Assembly: GCF_014202825.1 (NCBI RefSeq)
Contig: NZ_JACHHP010000001.1
Location: forward strand, 186,001 to 250,000
From: Chiayiivirga flava
GTDB lineage: Bacteria > Pseudomonadota > Gammaproteobacteria > Xanthomonadales > Xanthomonadaceae
Direction of reading: 5' to 3'
DNA length: 64,000 nt
Shown here: in pieces, positions 42,947-57,601 of the stretch
Numbering within the stretch: position 1 is the first letter of the stretch
Layout: each line of letters begins with the position of its first letter
Translations under genes and position numbers: made by a program
Notes under the pieces: model-generated
What the model was told of the DNA's origin: nothing
What the model saw: the letters and a program-made list of their open reading frames with translations, nothing else
Databases searched by the model: none

Positions 42947-43557
42947 GCGCGACGGATCACGCCGACGTACAGCCCTTCGATCGCGAACTCGGCATCCGGC
43001 GCGATCTCGATCGGCGCGTACGCCGCATTTTCCGCCAGCAGGCGCAGCTCGCCCTGCTTGCGGTGCAGGCGCTTGACCGTGATCTCGCCGTCGATGCGTG
43101 CCACCACCACTTGCCCGTGCTGCGCGTCGGGGGTGCGGTGCACGGCGATGAGGTCGCGGTCGAGGATGCCGATGTCGACCATGCTGTCGCCTTCCACACG
43201 CAGCAGGAAATCCGGACGCGGACGGAAAAAGGCCGGATCGACGGCGAACACGGCCTCGACGTTGCCCTCGGACAGGATCGGACTGCCCGCCGCCACGCGC
43301 CCGACCAGCGGCAGGCCGATGGCGCCCGGAATGTCGAATCCGGCGACCGACGGCGCGCCCAGCAGCCGGATGCCGCGCGCCTTGCCGGCGGCGATCTCGA
43401 TCAGGCCCTTGGCCTCCAGGGCCAGCAGGTGCTTGCGCGCCGCATTGACGGCGATGCCGAACTGCGCCGCCAGTTCGCCCAGCGTGGGCGGGCGGCCATG
43501 GGTGGCCAGATGCGCGGCGAGATGGTCGAGGATGGCTTGCTGGCGATCGGTGGGCAT
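42943..43557 (-). CDS. lexA: LexA family SOS repressor
   Basis: 204 residues. The N-terminal winged helix (1-65: RQQAILDHLAAHLATHGRPPTLGELA) is joined to a peptidase S24 domain. The self-cleavage site is A90-G91 in RVAAGSP, the nucleophile S125 in GDSMVDIGI and the general base K162 in GEITVKRL, so RecA-induced autocleavage should work. The helix-turn-helix, GIAVNAARKHLLALEAKG, differs from E. coli LexA, matching a different operator type. It is the first gene of the imuA-imuB-dnaE2 cassette and probably regulates itself through the palindrome at 43639-43658. Confidence 0.95.
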   Translation of the reverse strand: MPTDRQQAILDHLAAHLATHGRPPTLGELAAQFGIAVNAARKHLLALEAKGLIEIAAGKARGIRLLGAPSVAGFDIPGAIGLPLVGRVAAGSPILSEGNVEAVFAVDPAFFRPRPDFLLRVEGDSMVDIGILDRDLIAVHRTPDAQHGQVVVARIDGEITVKRLHRKQGELRLLAENAAYAPIEIAPDAEFAIEGLYVGVIRRA

Positions 43558-43638
43558 GAGGTAACCGTCTGATTCGCAATTAAAATCGTGTGATATCGGA
43601 ATTTCTGCCAATCCGGCGCTGGACGACTGCCGGATGCA

Positions 43639-43658
43639 TGGTGTACAAACATACACCA
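43639..43658. promoter_or_regulatory. Probable LexA operator between lexA and the divergent small gene
   Basis: TGGTGTA-N6-TACACCA, with perfect 7-bp arms, lies 82 bp upstream of lexA and 79 bp upstream of the divergent gene at 43737. Palindromes of the GTGTAC/GTACAC kind are known for LexA2-type repressors, unlike the CTGT-N8-ACAG site of E. coli. Binding is inferred from symmetry and position. Confidence 0.72.
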
Positions 43659-43736
43659 ACAAACCGTGCACGCACCATCGGTTTCGCGTCCTTCCACCGC
43701 TCGTCAACACCGTTGCAACCCCCAGGAGTTCCGGCC

Positions 43737-43991
43737 ATGCTTCGTTCCGAACCGTCCGCCTTCGCCCCCGCCCGCCTCGACCACCTCGACGCGTTGCGTT
43801 CCGACCTCTCCGCCGCCCGCGCCGACCTGGGCGACATCCGCCAGCGCCTGGGTTCGCTCGAGGGCCATGCGTCGGGTTTGCGTTGCGACATGTCGGTGTT
43901 GCAGACCGGGCTTGCGATGACGCACAAGAAGCTGGCGTCGCACGAGGCACGGCTGGCGCGGATCGAACAGCGGCTGCAGCGCGCGGGCTGA
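43737..43991 (+). CDS. Small coiled-coil protein divergent from lexA
   Basis: 84 residues with AGGAG eight bases upstream of ATG 43737. Nearly the whole chain is helical with heptads of Leu, Ala and Arg (RLDHLDALRSDLSAARADL, then MTHKKLASHEARLARIEQRL), so it probably forms a coiled-coil dimer. No domain is recognised. It shares the intergenic region and the LexA-like palindrome with lexA, which suggests damage-inducible expression. A longer in-frame start at 43590 would cross the palindrome and is unlikely. Confidence 0.7.
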   Translation: MLRSEPSAFAPARLDHLDALRSDLSAARADLGDIRQRLGSLEGHASGLRCDMSVLQTGLAMTHKKLASHEARLARIEQRLQRAG

Positions 43992-44067
43992 TGCACGTGA
44001 CCGCGCGCGGTCGGATCCGGCCCGCCGCCGGACGGGCCGCTGCGGAACTGCAGGCTGTCCGCGCAAC

Positions 44068-44164
44068 GGGCGGCGATGGCTCTTGATCTTGTCCTGGCTG
44101 CGTGTCTCGTTTCCTCGTCCGTGACTGGCGCGGAACCGGGCAGGATCAAGAGCCATCGCCGCCC
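44068..44164. repeat. Long perfect inverted repeat upstream of lhr
   Basis: Two 21-base arms (44068-44088 and 44144-44164) are exact reverse complements, starting GGGCGGCGATGG, with 55 bases between them; weaker pairing continues inwards. A separate strong hairpin, CGGCCCG/CGGGCCG, lies just before it near 44028-44049. The 272-bp gap between the coiled-coil gene and lhr holds nothing else. It may be a small mobile-element remnant, a bidirectional transcript end, or an RNA. Confidence 0.8.
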
Positions 44165-44263
44165 TGCATTTCACACATCGGCGGGCGCGCGTGCGTATCG
44201 TCTCGATTGCTGAGACGGGCGCCGCCTTGAATGCGGCGACGCCACACCGCCGAGCCATCCGAC

Positions 44264-49453
<5,190 letters not shown>

Positions 49454-49566
49454 CGGGGGAAGGGTCGGGGCGGCTTTTGTCTTGCACAGGCGCAACGGCA
49501 TCTCGCTCGCGGCAACGATGGCATTGCATGCCTGCCAGGCTCGCCGCCCGTGCGCGGCGAGTCGGG

Positions 49567-50457
49567 TCAGGCGTCGGACGCGTCTTCGTCCGACGCCTGC
49601 AACACCCGCGGCGCGGGATACACACGCCCGGGCCGCAGCGGCCGGAAACACTCGGCATTGCGATAAAACGCCTCGTCGTCCGTGCCCGCATGCCAGCCCG
49701 GGATGCCCGAGAGCGGCAGCGGGCGCAGTTCCTGCGGATCGACGAACACCACGCCGCGTGCTGTGGCCTCCGCCACCGCGAGGCTGGCACGTTGCATCGC
49801 ACGCGGGCGGGTGTCGACGCGAAGCTCGTCGCGCCCCGATGCACCGGCGATGTCCAGCACCGCGATGCACTTGGCCGTGATCAGTTGCCCGGGCGTCAGC
49901 GCATGCTCCAGCAGCGCGTGACCGAACACGATCACGTCGATGCGTCCGTCAAACCACGCGGCCCGTTCGCGCCAGAACAGTCCGTGCCAGTCGTGCGCGT
50001 CCCACAGCGGCAGCAGCGCCGCATCGCGCAGCACCACGATCGCGCCGCCTTCGTCGAAATGCGTCAGCGCGCACTGTGCCCGGCTGCGCTGCGCGGGTCC
50101 GACCTGCGCGATCTCCGCGACCTGGCGCCGGTTCAGTGCGCGCTTCAGCGACGGGTGTTCGATCCACACCAGTGCGTTGAGCAGATCGTGCCAGTTGTCT
50201 GGCCGCGTCGCGATGTGCCCACGCCGCGCAATGCGAAGCTCGTAGTGTTCGCCATCGGACAGCAGCGCCGCGTCCTGCGCGACGACCCGTTCGGCCGCAC
50301 CGTCGGCGGCAAGCGCGCAATTGAGCGCATCGAGCGACGGCCACGCGACGCCATCGAGCCACGCGCGGTGCGCCGCGAAGCCGGCAAACACGGGATGATC
50401 GAACACACCGGGCGCCACCGCACCGCGCGCCGGCGCGACGTAGCGCCGCTTCGCCAT
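49567..50457 (-). CDS. DUF3025 domain-containing protein
   Basis: 296 residues. The conserved core includes HDLLNALVWIEHP-like WHDLLNALVWIEHPSLKRALN, then HFDEGGAIVV and VFGHALLEHAL, and IPGWHAGTDDEAFYRNAECFRP near the end, all features of the DUF3025 family, whose function is unknown. The ATG at 50457 overlaps the rimO stop by one base (TGATG), so it is translated with rimO. It ends in a low-complexity acidic tail. It faces lhr tail to tail. Confidence 0.87.
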   Translation of the reverse strand: MAKRRYVAPARGAVAPGVFDHPVFAGFAAHRAWLDGVAWPSLDALNCALAADGAAERVVAQDAALLSDGEHYELRIARRGHIATRPDNWHDLLNALVWIEHPSLKRALNRRQVAEIAQVGPAQRSRAQCALTHFDEGGAIVVLRDAALLPLWDAHDWHGLFWRERAAWFDGRIDVIVFGHALLEHALTPGQLITAKCIAVLDIAGASGRDELRVDTRPRAMQRASLAVAEATARGVVFVDPQELRPLPLSGIPGWHAGTDDEAFYRNAECFRPLRPGRVYPAPRVLQASDEDASDA

Positions 50458-51860
50458 CAGTCCTCGTCGTCGACGAGGTTCACGCGGCCGTAGAGATCGT
50501 GTTCGTCGCTGCCGAGGATGTGCACGTCGACGAACTGGCCGGGCTTCAGGCCCGCCTCGGCACCGTCCTGGATCTGCACGCAGCCGTCGATCTCGGGCGC
50601 GTCCGCGCGCGAGCGGCCGATGGCGAGTTCGCCGTCGACCACGTCGATCAGCACCTGCTGCACCGTGCCGACCTTGCGTTCGAGCTTCTCGGCGCTGATC
50701 TGCGCCTGCAGCGCCATGAAGCGTGCGAGACGCTCCTGCTTCACGTCCTCGGGCACCGGATCGGGCAAGGCGTTGGCCTGCGCACCGTCCACCGGCGAAT
50801 ACGCGAACGCACCGACGCGGTCGAGTTCGGCCTGGTCGAGGAAATCGAGCAGTGCCTCGAATTCGGCGTCCGTCTCGCCGGGAAAGCCGACGATGAAGGT
50901 GCTGCGGATGGTGATGTCCGGACACATTTCACGCCAGCGCAGGATGCGTTCGAGCGTCTTGTCGACCGCACCGGGGCGTTTCATCAGTTTCAGGATGCGC
51001 GGGCTGGCGTGCTGGAACGGGATGTCGAGGTACGGCAGCACGCGGCCTTCGGCCATCAGCGGAATCACGTTGTCGACGTGCGGATACGGATAGACGTAGT
51101 GCAGGCGCGACCACACGCCGAGCTCGCCGAGGCCTTCGCACAGCGCCTTCATGCGGGTTTCGTACTGCCTGCCGTTCCACTCGCGCGGCGCGTATTTCAC
51201 GTCGACACCGTAGGCACTGGTGTCCTGCGAGACGACGAGCAGTTCCTTCACGCCGTTGCGCACGAGTTTTTCCGCCTCGCGCAGCACCTCGTCGACCGGA
51301 CGCGAGACCAGGTCGCCGCGCATCGACGGGATGATGCAGAAGCTGCAACGATGGTTGCAGCCTTCGGAAATCTTCAGGTACGCGTAGTGCTTCGGCGTGA
51401 GCTTGATGCCGATATCGTCGGCGCCGGTGCGGCGCGGGATCAGATCGACGAAAGGATCGTGTTTTGGCGGCAGCGCGAGGTGCACCGCGCTCATCACGCT
51501 GGCGTAGTCCTGCGGGCCGCTGATCGAAAGCACGTTGGGATGCGCGGCGCGGATCTGCTCCGGCCGCTTGCCGAGACAGCCGGTGACGATGACCTTGCCG
51601 TTTTCCGCAAGCGCCTCGCCGATGGCATCGAGCGATTCGGTGACGGCCGAATCGATGAAGCCGCAGGTGTTGACGACCACCACGTCGGCGGCGTCGTAGC
51701 TCGGCACGATGTCGTAGCCCTCGACGCGCAGCTGGGTCAGGATGCGCTCCGAATCGACCAGCGCCTTGGGACAGCCGAGGCTGACGAAACCGACCTTGCG
51801 GCCAACGCCCGGCGCGGGCGTGGCGGGTGAAGCGTCGGCGGAACGGGAGCTGGCGGACAT
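50457..51860 (-). CDS. rimO: Ribosomal protein S12 (Asp89) methylthiotransferase
   Basis: 467 residues. RimO adds a methylthio group to Asp89 of S12 by radical SAM chemistry with two iron-sulfur clusters. N-terminal UPF0004 cysteines: [21 protein letters not shown] and GCLGKR; radical SAM CX3CX2[18 protein letters not shown]; a C-terminal TRAM domain (about 400-467). TATAAT on the minus strand at 51891-51896, 31 bp upstream, is the likely -10. The DUF3025 gene follows with a one-base overlap. Confidence 0.97.
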   Translation of the reverse strand: MSASSRSADASPATPAPGVGRKVGFVSLGCPKALVDSERILTQLRVEGYDIVPSYDAADVVVVNTCGFIDSAVTESLDAIGEALAENGKVIVTGCLGKRPEQIRAAHPNVLSISGPQDYASVMSAVHLALPPKHDPFVDLIPRRTGADDIGIKLTPKHYAYLKISEGCNHRCSFCIIPSMRGDLVSRPVDEVLREAEKLVRNGVKELLVVSQDTSAYGVDVKYAPREWNGRQYETRMKALCEGLGELGVWSRLHYVYPYPHVDNVIPLMAEGRVLPYLDIPFQHASPRILKLMKRPGAVDKTLERILRWREMCPDITIRSTFIVGFPGETDAEFEALLDFLDQAELDRVGAFAYSPVDGAQANALPDPVPEDVKQERLARFMALQAQISAEKLERKVGTVQQVLIDVVDGELAIGRSRADAPEIDGCVQIQDGAEAGLKPGQFVDVHILGSDEHDLYGRVNLVDDED

Positions 51861-51890
51861 GCAGGCGGCTTGGCTGGCGCGGAACCGGCC

Positions 51891-51896
51891 ATTATA
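51891..51896 (-). promoter_or_regulatory. Probable -10 box of rimO
   Basis: A perfect TATAAT on the minus strand 31 bases before the rimO ATG; the -35 region is not convincing. Confidence 0.5.
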
Positions 51897-52046
51897 CGCG
51901 TACGGCGGGGACGTGCCCGGAAGACCGGAGCTGGGCGCGCAGGGCGTGGAAATGGATGTGGCCCACAGCTTGCGCGGGCGCGAACACGTTACTGCAACCT
52001 CCACGGTCGTATCCATTGCTCCCCCGTCATCTCTGCACGTCGCCCC

Positions 52047-52161
52047 CCGTCGTCCCGGCGAAAGCCGGGACCCAGTGGCGTTTCCCGGTTTACCAACGCT
52101 CCCGAATCCGGCGTCGAAACGAGCCACGTCACTGGGTCCCGGCTTTCGCCGGGACGACGGG
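52047..52161. repeat. Inverted pair of GTCCCGGC-type repeats
   Basis: 52047-52084 (CGTCGTCCCGGCGAAAGCC and CCCAGTGGCG) and 52130-52161 are inverted copies about 45 bp apart, able to form one long hairpin. A third, diverged copy is at 36367. The 473-bp gap between rimO and the dlh gene holds this pair and the rimO promoter; no gene is seen. Confidence 0.9.
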
Positions 52162-52333
52162 ATGAGAGGGTCCGCACGTCGGGCCGCTCCGGATTGCGGT
52201 GAGCCGCATCGCAAAGCATTGTGGAGTCGTGCGCATGCGCCCGAAACACTCCGCACGATGGCGGAGCGTCGAACCGTGACGCTTCACGCCCGCAGCAGGT
52301 ATCGTTCCGGCATCGCTTCACCGGAGACCGCCG

Positions 52334-52986
52334 ATGCCCGCCATCACGCTTCACTCCAGCGCCGGTCCGCTGTCGGCGTGGCGCGCCGATCCCGCAGGTC
52401 AGGCGCGCGGCGCCGTCGTCGTGGTGCAGGAAATCTTCGGCGTGAACGGTCACATCCGCGACGTGACGCAGCGCTTCGCGGACGCGGGCTACCGCGCCAT
52501 CGCGCCGGCCCTGTTCGATCCGGTGGAGCCCGATGTCGAACTCGACTACACCGCGGATGGCGTGGCACGCGGGCGCGAACTGGTCGCCAAGCTCGGCATG
52601 GACCGCGCCGTCGCAGGCGTGCGCGCGGCCTTCGATGCGCTCGGCGGCGGCAACGACGTGGCCGCGGTGGGCTTCTGCTGGGGCGGCTCGGTGGCCTTTC
52701 TCGCCAACACGCGGCTCGGCCTTGCGTCGGCGAGCTACTACGGCGCGCGCACCGTGGCTTACCTGCACGAAATTCCGCGGCGGCCGCTGCTGCTGCATTT
52801 CGGCGGGAACGACACCTCAATCCCGCCGGACGACATCCGGAAACACCGCGATGCCCTGCCCACCGCCCAGGTGCATGTCTACGACGCCGGACACGGCTTC
52901 AACTGCGATCGCCGCGCCGATTTCGATGCGGCGGCATCCGCGCTCGCGTGGCAATGCACGCTGACCTTCCTCGACGCGGCGCTGCG

Positions 52987-52990
<4 letters not shown>
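52334..52990 (+). CDS. Dienelactone hydrolase family protein
   Basis: 218 residues, alpha/beta hydrolase fold. The catalytic triad is visible: the nucleophile Cys in VGFCWGGSVAF (near residue 117), Asp in HFGGNDTSIPP, and His in YDAGHGFNCD near residue 185. Homologues hydrolyse dienelactone, but many members have other ester or lactone substrates. GGAGA lies seven bases upstream of the ATG. It overlaps the HIT gene by 4 bp (ATGA) and begins the plus-strand run that continues to pcp, so it may belong to a single long transcript. Confidence 0.93.
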
Positions 52991-53402
<412 letters not shown>

Positions 53403-53406
<4 letters not shown>

Positions 53407-54089
53407 ACCTCCCCACACCGACGATCGAGCGCCTCGGCGACGCAGCCCTGCTGCTGCGCCTGGGCGACGGTATCGATGCGCAGGTCAACGCGCACGTGCA
53501 TGCACTGGCGCGGCACATCCTCGCGGCACGGCCGGCATGGCTCGTCGACCTGGTGCCGGCATACGCCACGCTCGGCGTCTTCGTCGACGTGGCCGCGTTC
53601 GACGCCGCCGCCGATCCGCTCGACGCGGCACGCGACTGGCTGCTGGCGCGCCTCGCAACATCGCCGAACACCGATGCGACCGCAGCCACGCGCACGGTCG
53701 AACTGCACGTCGACTACGGCGGCGACGACGGGCCGGATCTCGACGATGTCGCGGCGCACGCCGGCCTGTCGCCGGACGAGGTCGTGCGCCGCCATGCCGC
53801 GGGCGAGTACCGCGTGGCGATGCTCGGATTCGCACCGGGATTCCCGTATCTGCTGGGTCTGGACCCGGCGCTCGCGACGCCGCGCCTGACCACGCCGCGC
53901 GAATCGGTGCCGGCCGGCAGCGTCGCGATCGGCGGCGCGCAGACCGGGCTGTATCCGCAGGCAGGTCCCGGCGGCTGGCGTCTGATCGGTCGCACCGATG
54001 CGGTGCTGTTCGATCCGCAGCACGCACCACCGACCGCGCTGCAACCGGGCGACCGTGTGCGGTTCGTCGCGCGACGGCGCACGCCATGA
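53403..54089 (+). CDS. pxpB: 5-oxoprolinase subunit PxpB (KipI-like)
   Basis: 228 residues. With PxpA and PxpC it forms the prokaryotic ATP-dependent 5-oxoprolinase, converting 5-oxoproline (pyroglutamate) to glutamate. The core motif GFAPGFPYLLGLDPALATPRL and PAGSVAIGGAQTGLYPQAGPGGW are diagnostic for the KipI/allophanate-hydrolase subunit 1 family. It overlaps the HIT gene and pxpC by 4 bp each. The older name KipI refers to the Bacillus sporulation kinase inhibitor; the pxp context shows the metabolic role. Confidence 0.95.
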
Positions 54090-55048
54090 GCGCGCAGGTG
54101 CAACGCGGCGGCACGTGCAGCACGCTGCAGGATGCCGGTCGCACCGGCCTGCGCCACCTCGGCGTCGGCCGCGGCGGCGCACTCGACGCGTATTCGCACG
54201 CGATCGCCAACCTGCTGGTCGGCAACGCGCCGGACGCCACCGTGCTGGAAGTGACGCTGCGCGGACCGTGCCTGCGCTTCGAGCGCGCCGCGCGCATCGC
54301 GCTGTGCGGCGCGCCGTTCGATGCGCAGGTCGATGGCGTGGCGCTGCCGGCGTGGTGCAGCGCGCGTGTGCCGGCCGGCGCCACGCTCGACATCGGCGCC
54401 TGCCGCGTCGGCATGCGTGCGTGCCTGGCCGTGGCCGGCGGCTTCGACGCACCGATCGTGCTCGGCAGCACCGGCACCGACCTGCGCGCCGGTTTCGGCG
54501 GCCTCGAAGGCCGCGCGCTGCGCCCCGGCGACACGCTGCACTGGCACGGCACGCCCGACGTGGCGAGCTTCGAACTCGAACGCGGCTGGATCGACTGGAC
54601 GCCCGATCTCGTCTTCGCCGATGCGATGCAGGTGCGCGTGCTGCCGGGGCGCGACGCCCTCGCGGCACCGGACGCGCTGGTCGACACCGCATGGCGCGTG
54701 GCCAGCGCCAGCAACCGCCAGGGCCTGCGGCTCGACGGCGAGGCGCTGGCGCTCGCGACACCGCGCGAATCGGTGTCCGAACCGGTGGCCCCCGGCACCG
54801 TGCAGCTGCCGCCGGACGGGCGCCCGATCGTGCTGCTGGCCGACGCGCAGACCGTCGGCGGCTATCCGCGCATCGGCCATGTCTGCAGCGCCGACCTGCC
54901 GCGGCTGGCGCAGGCGCGCCCCGGCACGCTGCTGCATTTCGTGCGCATCGATGCATCCGCCGCGGCCGCGGCCGAACGCGAACAGCGCCAGCGGCTGGCG
55001 CGCATCGCGCTCGCCATCGCGCAGCGCGACGCGCATGCGCCACGCTGA
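54086..55048 (+). CDS. pxpC: 5-oxoprolinase subunit PxpC (KipA-like)
   Basis: 320 residues. The biotin-dependent-carboxyltransferase-like fold of KipA/allophanate hydrolase subunit 2: TLQDAGRTGLRHLGVGRGGALD at the start, CLAVAGGFDAPIVLGSTGTDLRAGFGGLEGR in the middle, and SEPVAPGTVQLPPDGRPIVLLADAQTVGGYPRIG near the end, all family blocks. It overlaps pxpB by 4 bp and is followed after 60 bp by pxpA. Confidence 0.95.
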   Translation: MSAQVQRGGTCSTLQDAGRTGLRHLGVGRGGALDAYSHAIANLLVGNAPDATVLEVTLRGPCLRFERAARIALCGAPFDAQVDGVALPAWCSARVPAGATLDIGACRVGMRACLAVAGGFDAPIVLGSTGTDLRAGFGGLEGRALRPGDTLHWHGTPDVASFELERGWIDWTPDLVFADAMQVRVLPGRDALAAPDALVDTAWRVASASNRQGLRLDGEALALATPRESVSEPVAPGTVQLPPDGRPIVLLADAQTVGGYPRIGHVCSADLPRLAQARPGTLLHFVRIDASAAAAAEREQRQRLARIALAIAQRDAHAPR

Positions 55049-55108
55049 CGCTCACCGCGGGTCCACGTCCACTACCATCGCGCTGTCACCCTGCCCGCCA
55101 CCGTCCTC

Positions 55109-55882
55109 GTGTCGACCTCCGTCCCATCCGCTGCCTCCATCGATTTCAACTGCGACCTCGGCGAAGGCGTCGGCGACGACGCCGCGCTGATGCCGCACAT
55201 CAGCTCGGCCAGCATCGCCTGCGGCTGGCACGCGGGCGACGCGCAGACGATGCGCCGCACGGTGGCGCTGTGCATCGCGCACGGCGTCGCCATCGGCGCG
55301 CATCCGTCGCTGGCCGATCGCGAGCATTTCGGCCGCCGCGCGCTCCCCACCACGCCGGACGAGGCGTACGCGCTGACGCTGTACCAGGTCGGCGCACTGA
55401 GCGCCTTCGTGCACGCGGCCGGTGCGCGCCTGCACCACGTCAAGCCGCACGGCGCGCTCTACACCATGGCCGCGCGCGATGCGGCGCTCGCCGACGCCAT
55501 CGCCCGCGCCGTGCGCGATGTCGACCCGCGCCTGCTGCTGTACGGCCTTGCCGGCAGCGCGCTGTGCGCCGCGGGCGAGCGCCTCGGCCTGCGCGTGGCG
55601 CAGGAAGCCTTCGCCGAGCGTCGCTACGAACGCGACGGCAACCTCGTCGCGCGCAGCGAGCCGGACGCGGTGATCCACGACGTGGACCTCGCCGCGCAAC
55701 AGGTGGCGTCGATGCTGCGCGCACGTTGCGTCACCGCGCGCAGCGGCGAACAGGTGCCGCTGCGTGCGGACACCATCTGCCTGCACGGCGATCGCCCCGA
55801 TGCACCGCAATTCGCCGCCGCGCTGCGCGGCGCCATCGAAGGCGCGGGTTTCCGCATCGCGCCGCCGGGGGCGCACGCTTGA
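55109..55882 (+). CDS. pxpA: 5-oxoprolinase subunit PxpA (LamB/YcsF family)
   Basis: 257 residues from a GTG start at 55109. IDFNCDLGEGVGDDAALMPHISSASIACG (only partly cited here) opens the YcsF fold, with ACGWHAGDAQTMRRTV, GAHPSLADREHFGRR and HVKPHGALYTMAARD as further conserved blocks bearing metal-binding His and Asp residues. It is the third subunit of 5-oxoprolinase. The stop overlaps the TTG start of the DUF969 gene. Confidence 0.95.
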   Translation: MSTSVPSAASIDFNCDLGEGVGDDAALMPHISSASIACGWHAGDAQTMRRTVALCIAHGVAIGAHPSLADREHFGRRALPTTPDEAYALTLYQVGALSAFVHAAGARLHHVKPHGALYTMAARDAALADAIARAVRDVDPRLLLYGLAGSALCAAGERLGLRVAQEAFAERRYERDGNLVARSEPDAVIHDVDLAAQQVASMLRARCVTARSGEQVPLRADTICLHGDRPDAPQFAAALRGAIEGAGFRIAPPGAHA

Positions 55883-56640
55883 ACGCGTGGCCGCTGATCG
55901 GCGTGGCGCTGGTGGTGCTGGGCTTCGCGCTGCGGCTCAATCCGGCGATGGTGGTGGTCGCTGCCGGCGTCGTGACGGGCCTCGTGGCCGGCAAGTCGCC
56001 GCTCGCGGTGCTGGAACTGCTCGGCGAGGCGTTCGTGAAGAACCGCTACCTCGCGCTGTTCCTGCTGACGCTGCCCGTCATCGGCCTGCTGGAGCGGCAC
56101 GGCCTGAAGGAACACGCGCAGCGCTGGGTCGCGGGCCTGCGCGCGGCCACCACGGGCCGCCTGCTGGTGGCCTATCTCGCGTTGCGGCAGCTCGCCGCAA
56201 CGCTCGGCCTCACCGCGCTCGGCGGCCACCCGCAAACGGTGCGCCCGCTGCTCGCGCCGATGGCCGAAGGCGCGGCGCAGGCCGCGTTGGCGCGCGATCG
56301 CCGCGACACGGCCGACGCGCCCGATTCGACAACCGATGCAACGCCCGAAGCGTTGCCCGATGCCATGAGCCAGCGCATCCGCGCGATGTCGGCGGCCACC
56401 GACAACGTCGGCCTGTTCTTCGGCGAGGACATCTTCATCGCGTTCGGCGCCGTGCTGCTGATGCAGGCCTTCTACGCCGACCACGGCATCGTGCTCGAAC
56501 CGCTGCAGATCGCGCTGTGGGCCATTCCGACCGCGCTGTGCGCGTTCGCGATCCACGCCGCGCGCCTGCTGCGCTTCGACCGTCAGCTGCAACGCGAACT
56601 GCATGCGCTCGCCCGCACACCGCCGGAGCCGCGCGCATGA
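55879..56640 (+). CDS. DUF969 membrane protein, putative 5-oxoproline transporter subunit
   Basis: 253 residues with about six hydrophobic segments (WPLIGVALVVLGFALRL, AMVVVAAGVVTGLVAG and others). The start is a TTG at 55879 that overlaps the pxpA stop (TTGA); no ATG exists near the conserved N-terminus. DUF969 and DUF979 proteins usually occur together and beside pyroglutamyl peptidase or pxp genes, so they are thought to move 5-oxoproline or a related compound; transport has not been shown for this pair. It overlaps the DUF979 gene by 4 bp. Confidence 0.9.
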   Translation: MNAWPLIGVALVVLGFALRLNPAMVVVAAGVVTGLVAGKSPLAVLELLGEAFVKNRYLALFLLTLPVIGLLERHGLKEHAQRWVAGLRAATTGRLLVAYLALRQLAATLGLTALGGHPQTVRPLLAPMAEGAAQAALARDRRDTADAPDSTTDATPEALPDAMSQRIRAMSAATDNVGLFFGEDIFIAFGAVLLMQAFYADHGIVLEPLQIALWAIPTALCAFAIHAARLLRFDRQLQRELHALARTPPEPRA

Positions 56641-57590
56641 TCTCGCTGCAATACGTGTACTGGCTGCTCGGCGGCTATCTCGCGTGGCTCGCGCTGCTCG
56701 GCCTGCGCGATCGCGGCAACCCGCGGCGCTGGAGCACCGGCGGCTTCTGGGCGCTGGTGAGCCTGGTGCTGCTGGTGGGCGAGCACCTGCCGAGCGCGCT
56801 GGTGGGTGCCATCGTCATTGCGCTCGCGCTGCTGGCGGGCCTCGGCGGCGTGCGGCTCGGGCGCTACCGCGAAGCGACGCCCGCGCAGAAAACCGCCGAG
56901 GCGCGCCGCCTCGGCAACCGACTGTTCCTGCCGGCGCTGCTGATTCCCGCCATCACCATCGCCATCGTGCTCGGCCAGAGCTATCTGTGGGGCGCGTACG
57001 CCACGCCGTTCGATCCGCAACACCTCACGCTCGTCGCGCTCGCGATAGCGTGCGTGATCGCGGTGCTCGCGGCCTGCGCACTCACGCGCCAGACACCGGG
57101 CGAAGCGGTGGAACAATCGCGCCGCCTGCTCGATGCCATCGGCTGGGCCGCGATCCTGCCGCTGCTGCTGGCCACGCTCGGCAGCGTGTTCGCCGCCAGC
57201 GGCGTCGGCGAGGCCGTGGCCGCGCTCGTGACCGCCGGCATCCCGGTCGACAACCGCTTCGTCGTGGTGCTGGCGTACGCCCTCGGCATGGCCGGCTTCA
57301 CCATGATCATGGGCAACGGCTTCGCCGCGTTCCCGGTGATGACGGCCGGCATCGGTCTGCCGCTGCTGGTGCAGCTGCACGGCGCCGACCCCGCACCGCT
57401 CGCCGCCATCGGCATGCTCTGCGGCTACTGCGGCACGCTGATGACCCCGATGGCCGCCAACTTCAACCTGGTGCCGGCGGCGCTGCTGGAGCTGAAGGAC
57501 CCCTACGCCGTGATCCGCGCCCAGGTCGGCACCGCACTGCCGCTGCTCGGCGCCAACGTGCTGCTGATGTACTTCCTCGTGTTCCGCTGA
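56637..57590 (+). CDS. DUF979 membrane protein, putative 5-oxoproline transporter subunit
   Basis: 317 residues, about nine membrane helices. GMAGFTMIMGNGFAAFPVMTAGIG and CGYCGTLMTPMAANFNLVPAALLELKD are the conserved family blocks, the latter resembling the core of secondary carriers. It overlaps the DUF969 gene by 4 bp and precedes pcp by 11 bp. Role and partnership are inferred from the conserved pairing. Confidence 0.92.
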   Translation: MISLQYVYWLLGGYLAWLALLGLRDRGNPRRWSTGGFWALVSLVLLVGEHLPSALVGAIVIALALLAGLGGVRLGRYREATPAQKTAEARRLGNRLFLPALLIPAITIAIVLGQSYLWGAYATPFDPQHLTLVALAIACVIAVLAACALTRQTPGEAVEQSRRLLDAIGWAAILPLLLATLGSVFAASGVGEAVAALVTAGIPVDNRFVVVLAYALGMAGFTMIMGNGFAAFPVMTAGIGLPLLVQLHGADPAPLAAIGMLCGYCGTLMTPMAANFNLVPAALLELKDPYAVIRAQVGTALPLLGANVLLMYFLVFR

Positions 57591-57601
57591 AGGCGACGAC
57601 G

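Noticed and set aside
43590-43736. Longer N-terminus for the coiled-coil protein beside lexA
   Set aside because: It would run across the LexA-like palindrome and lacks a ribosome binding site, whereas ATG 43737 has AGGAG at the correct distance.
44231-44263. Upstream start for lhr
   Set aside because: The 11 additional residues are unlike Lhr N-termini, and the sequence from ATG 44264 matches the family start.
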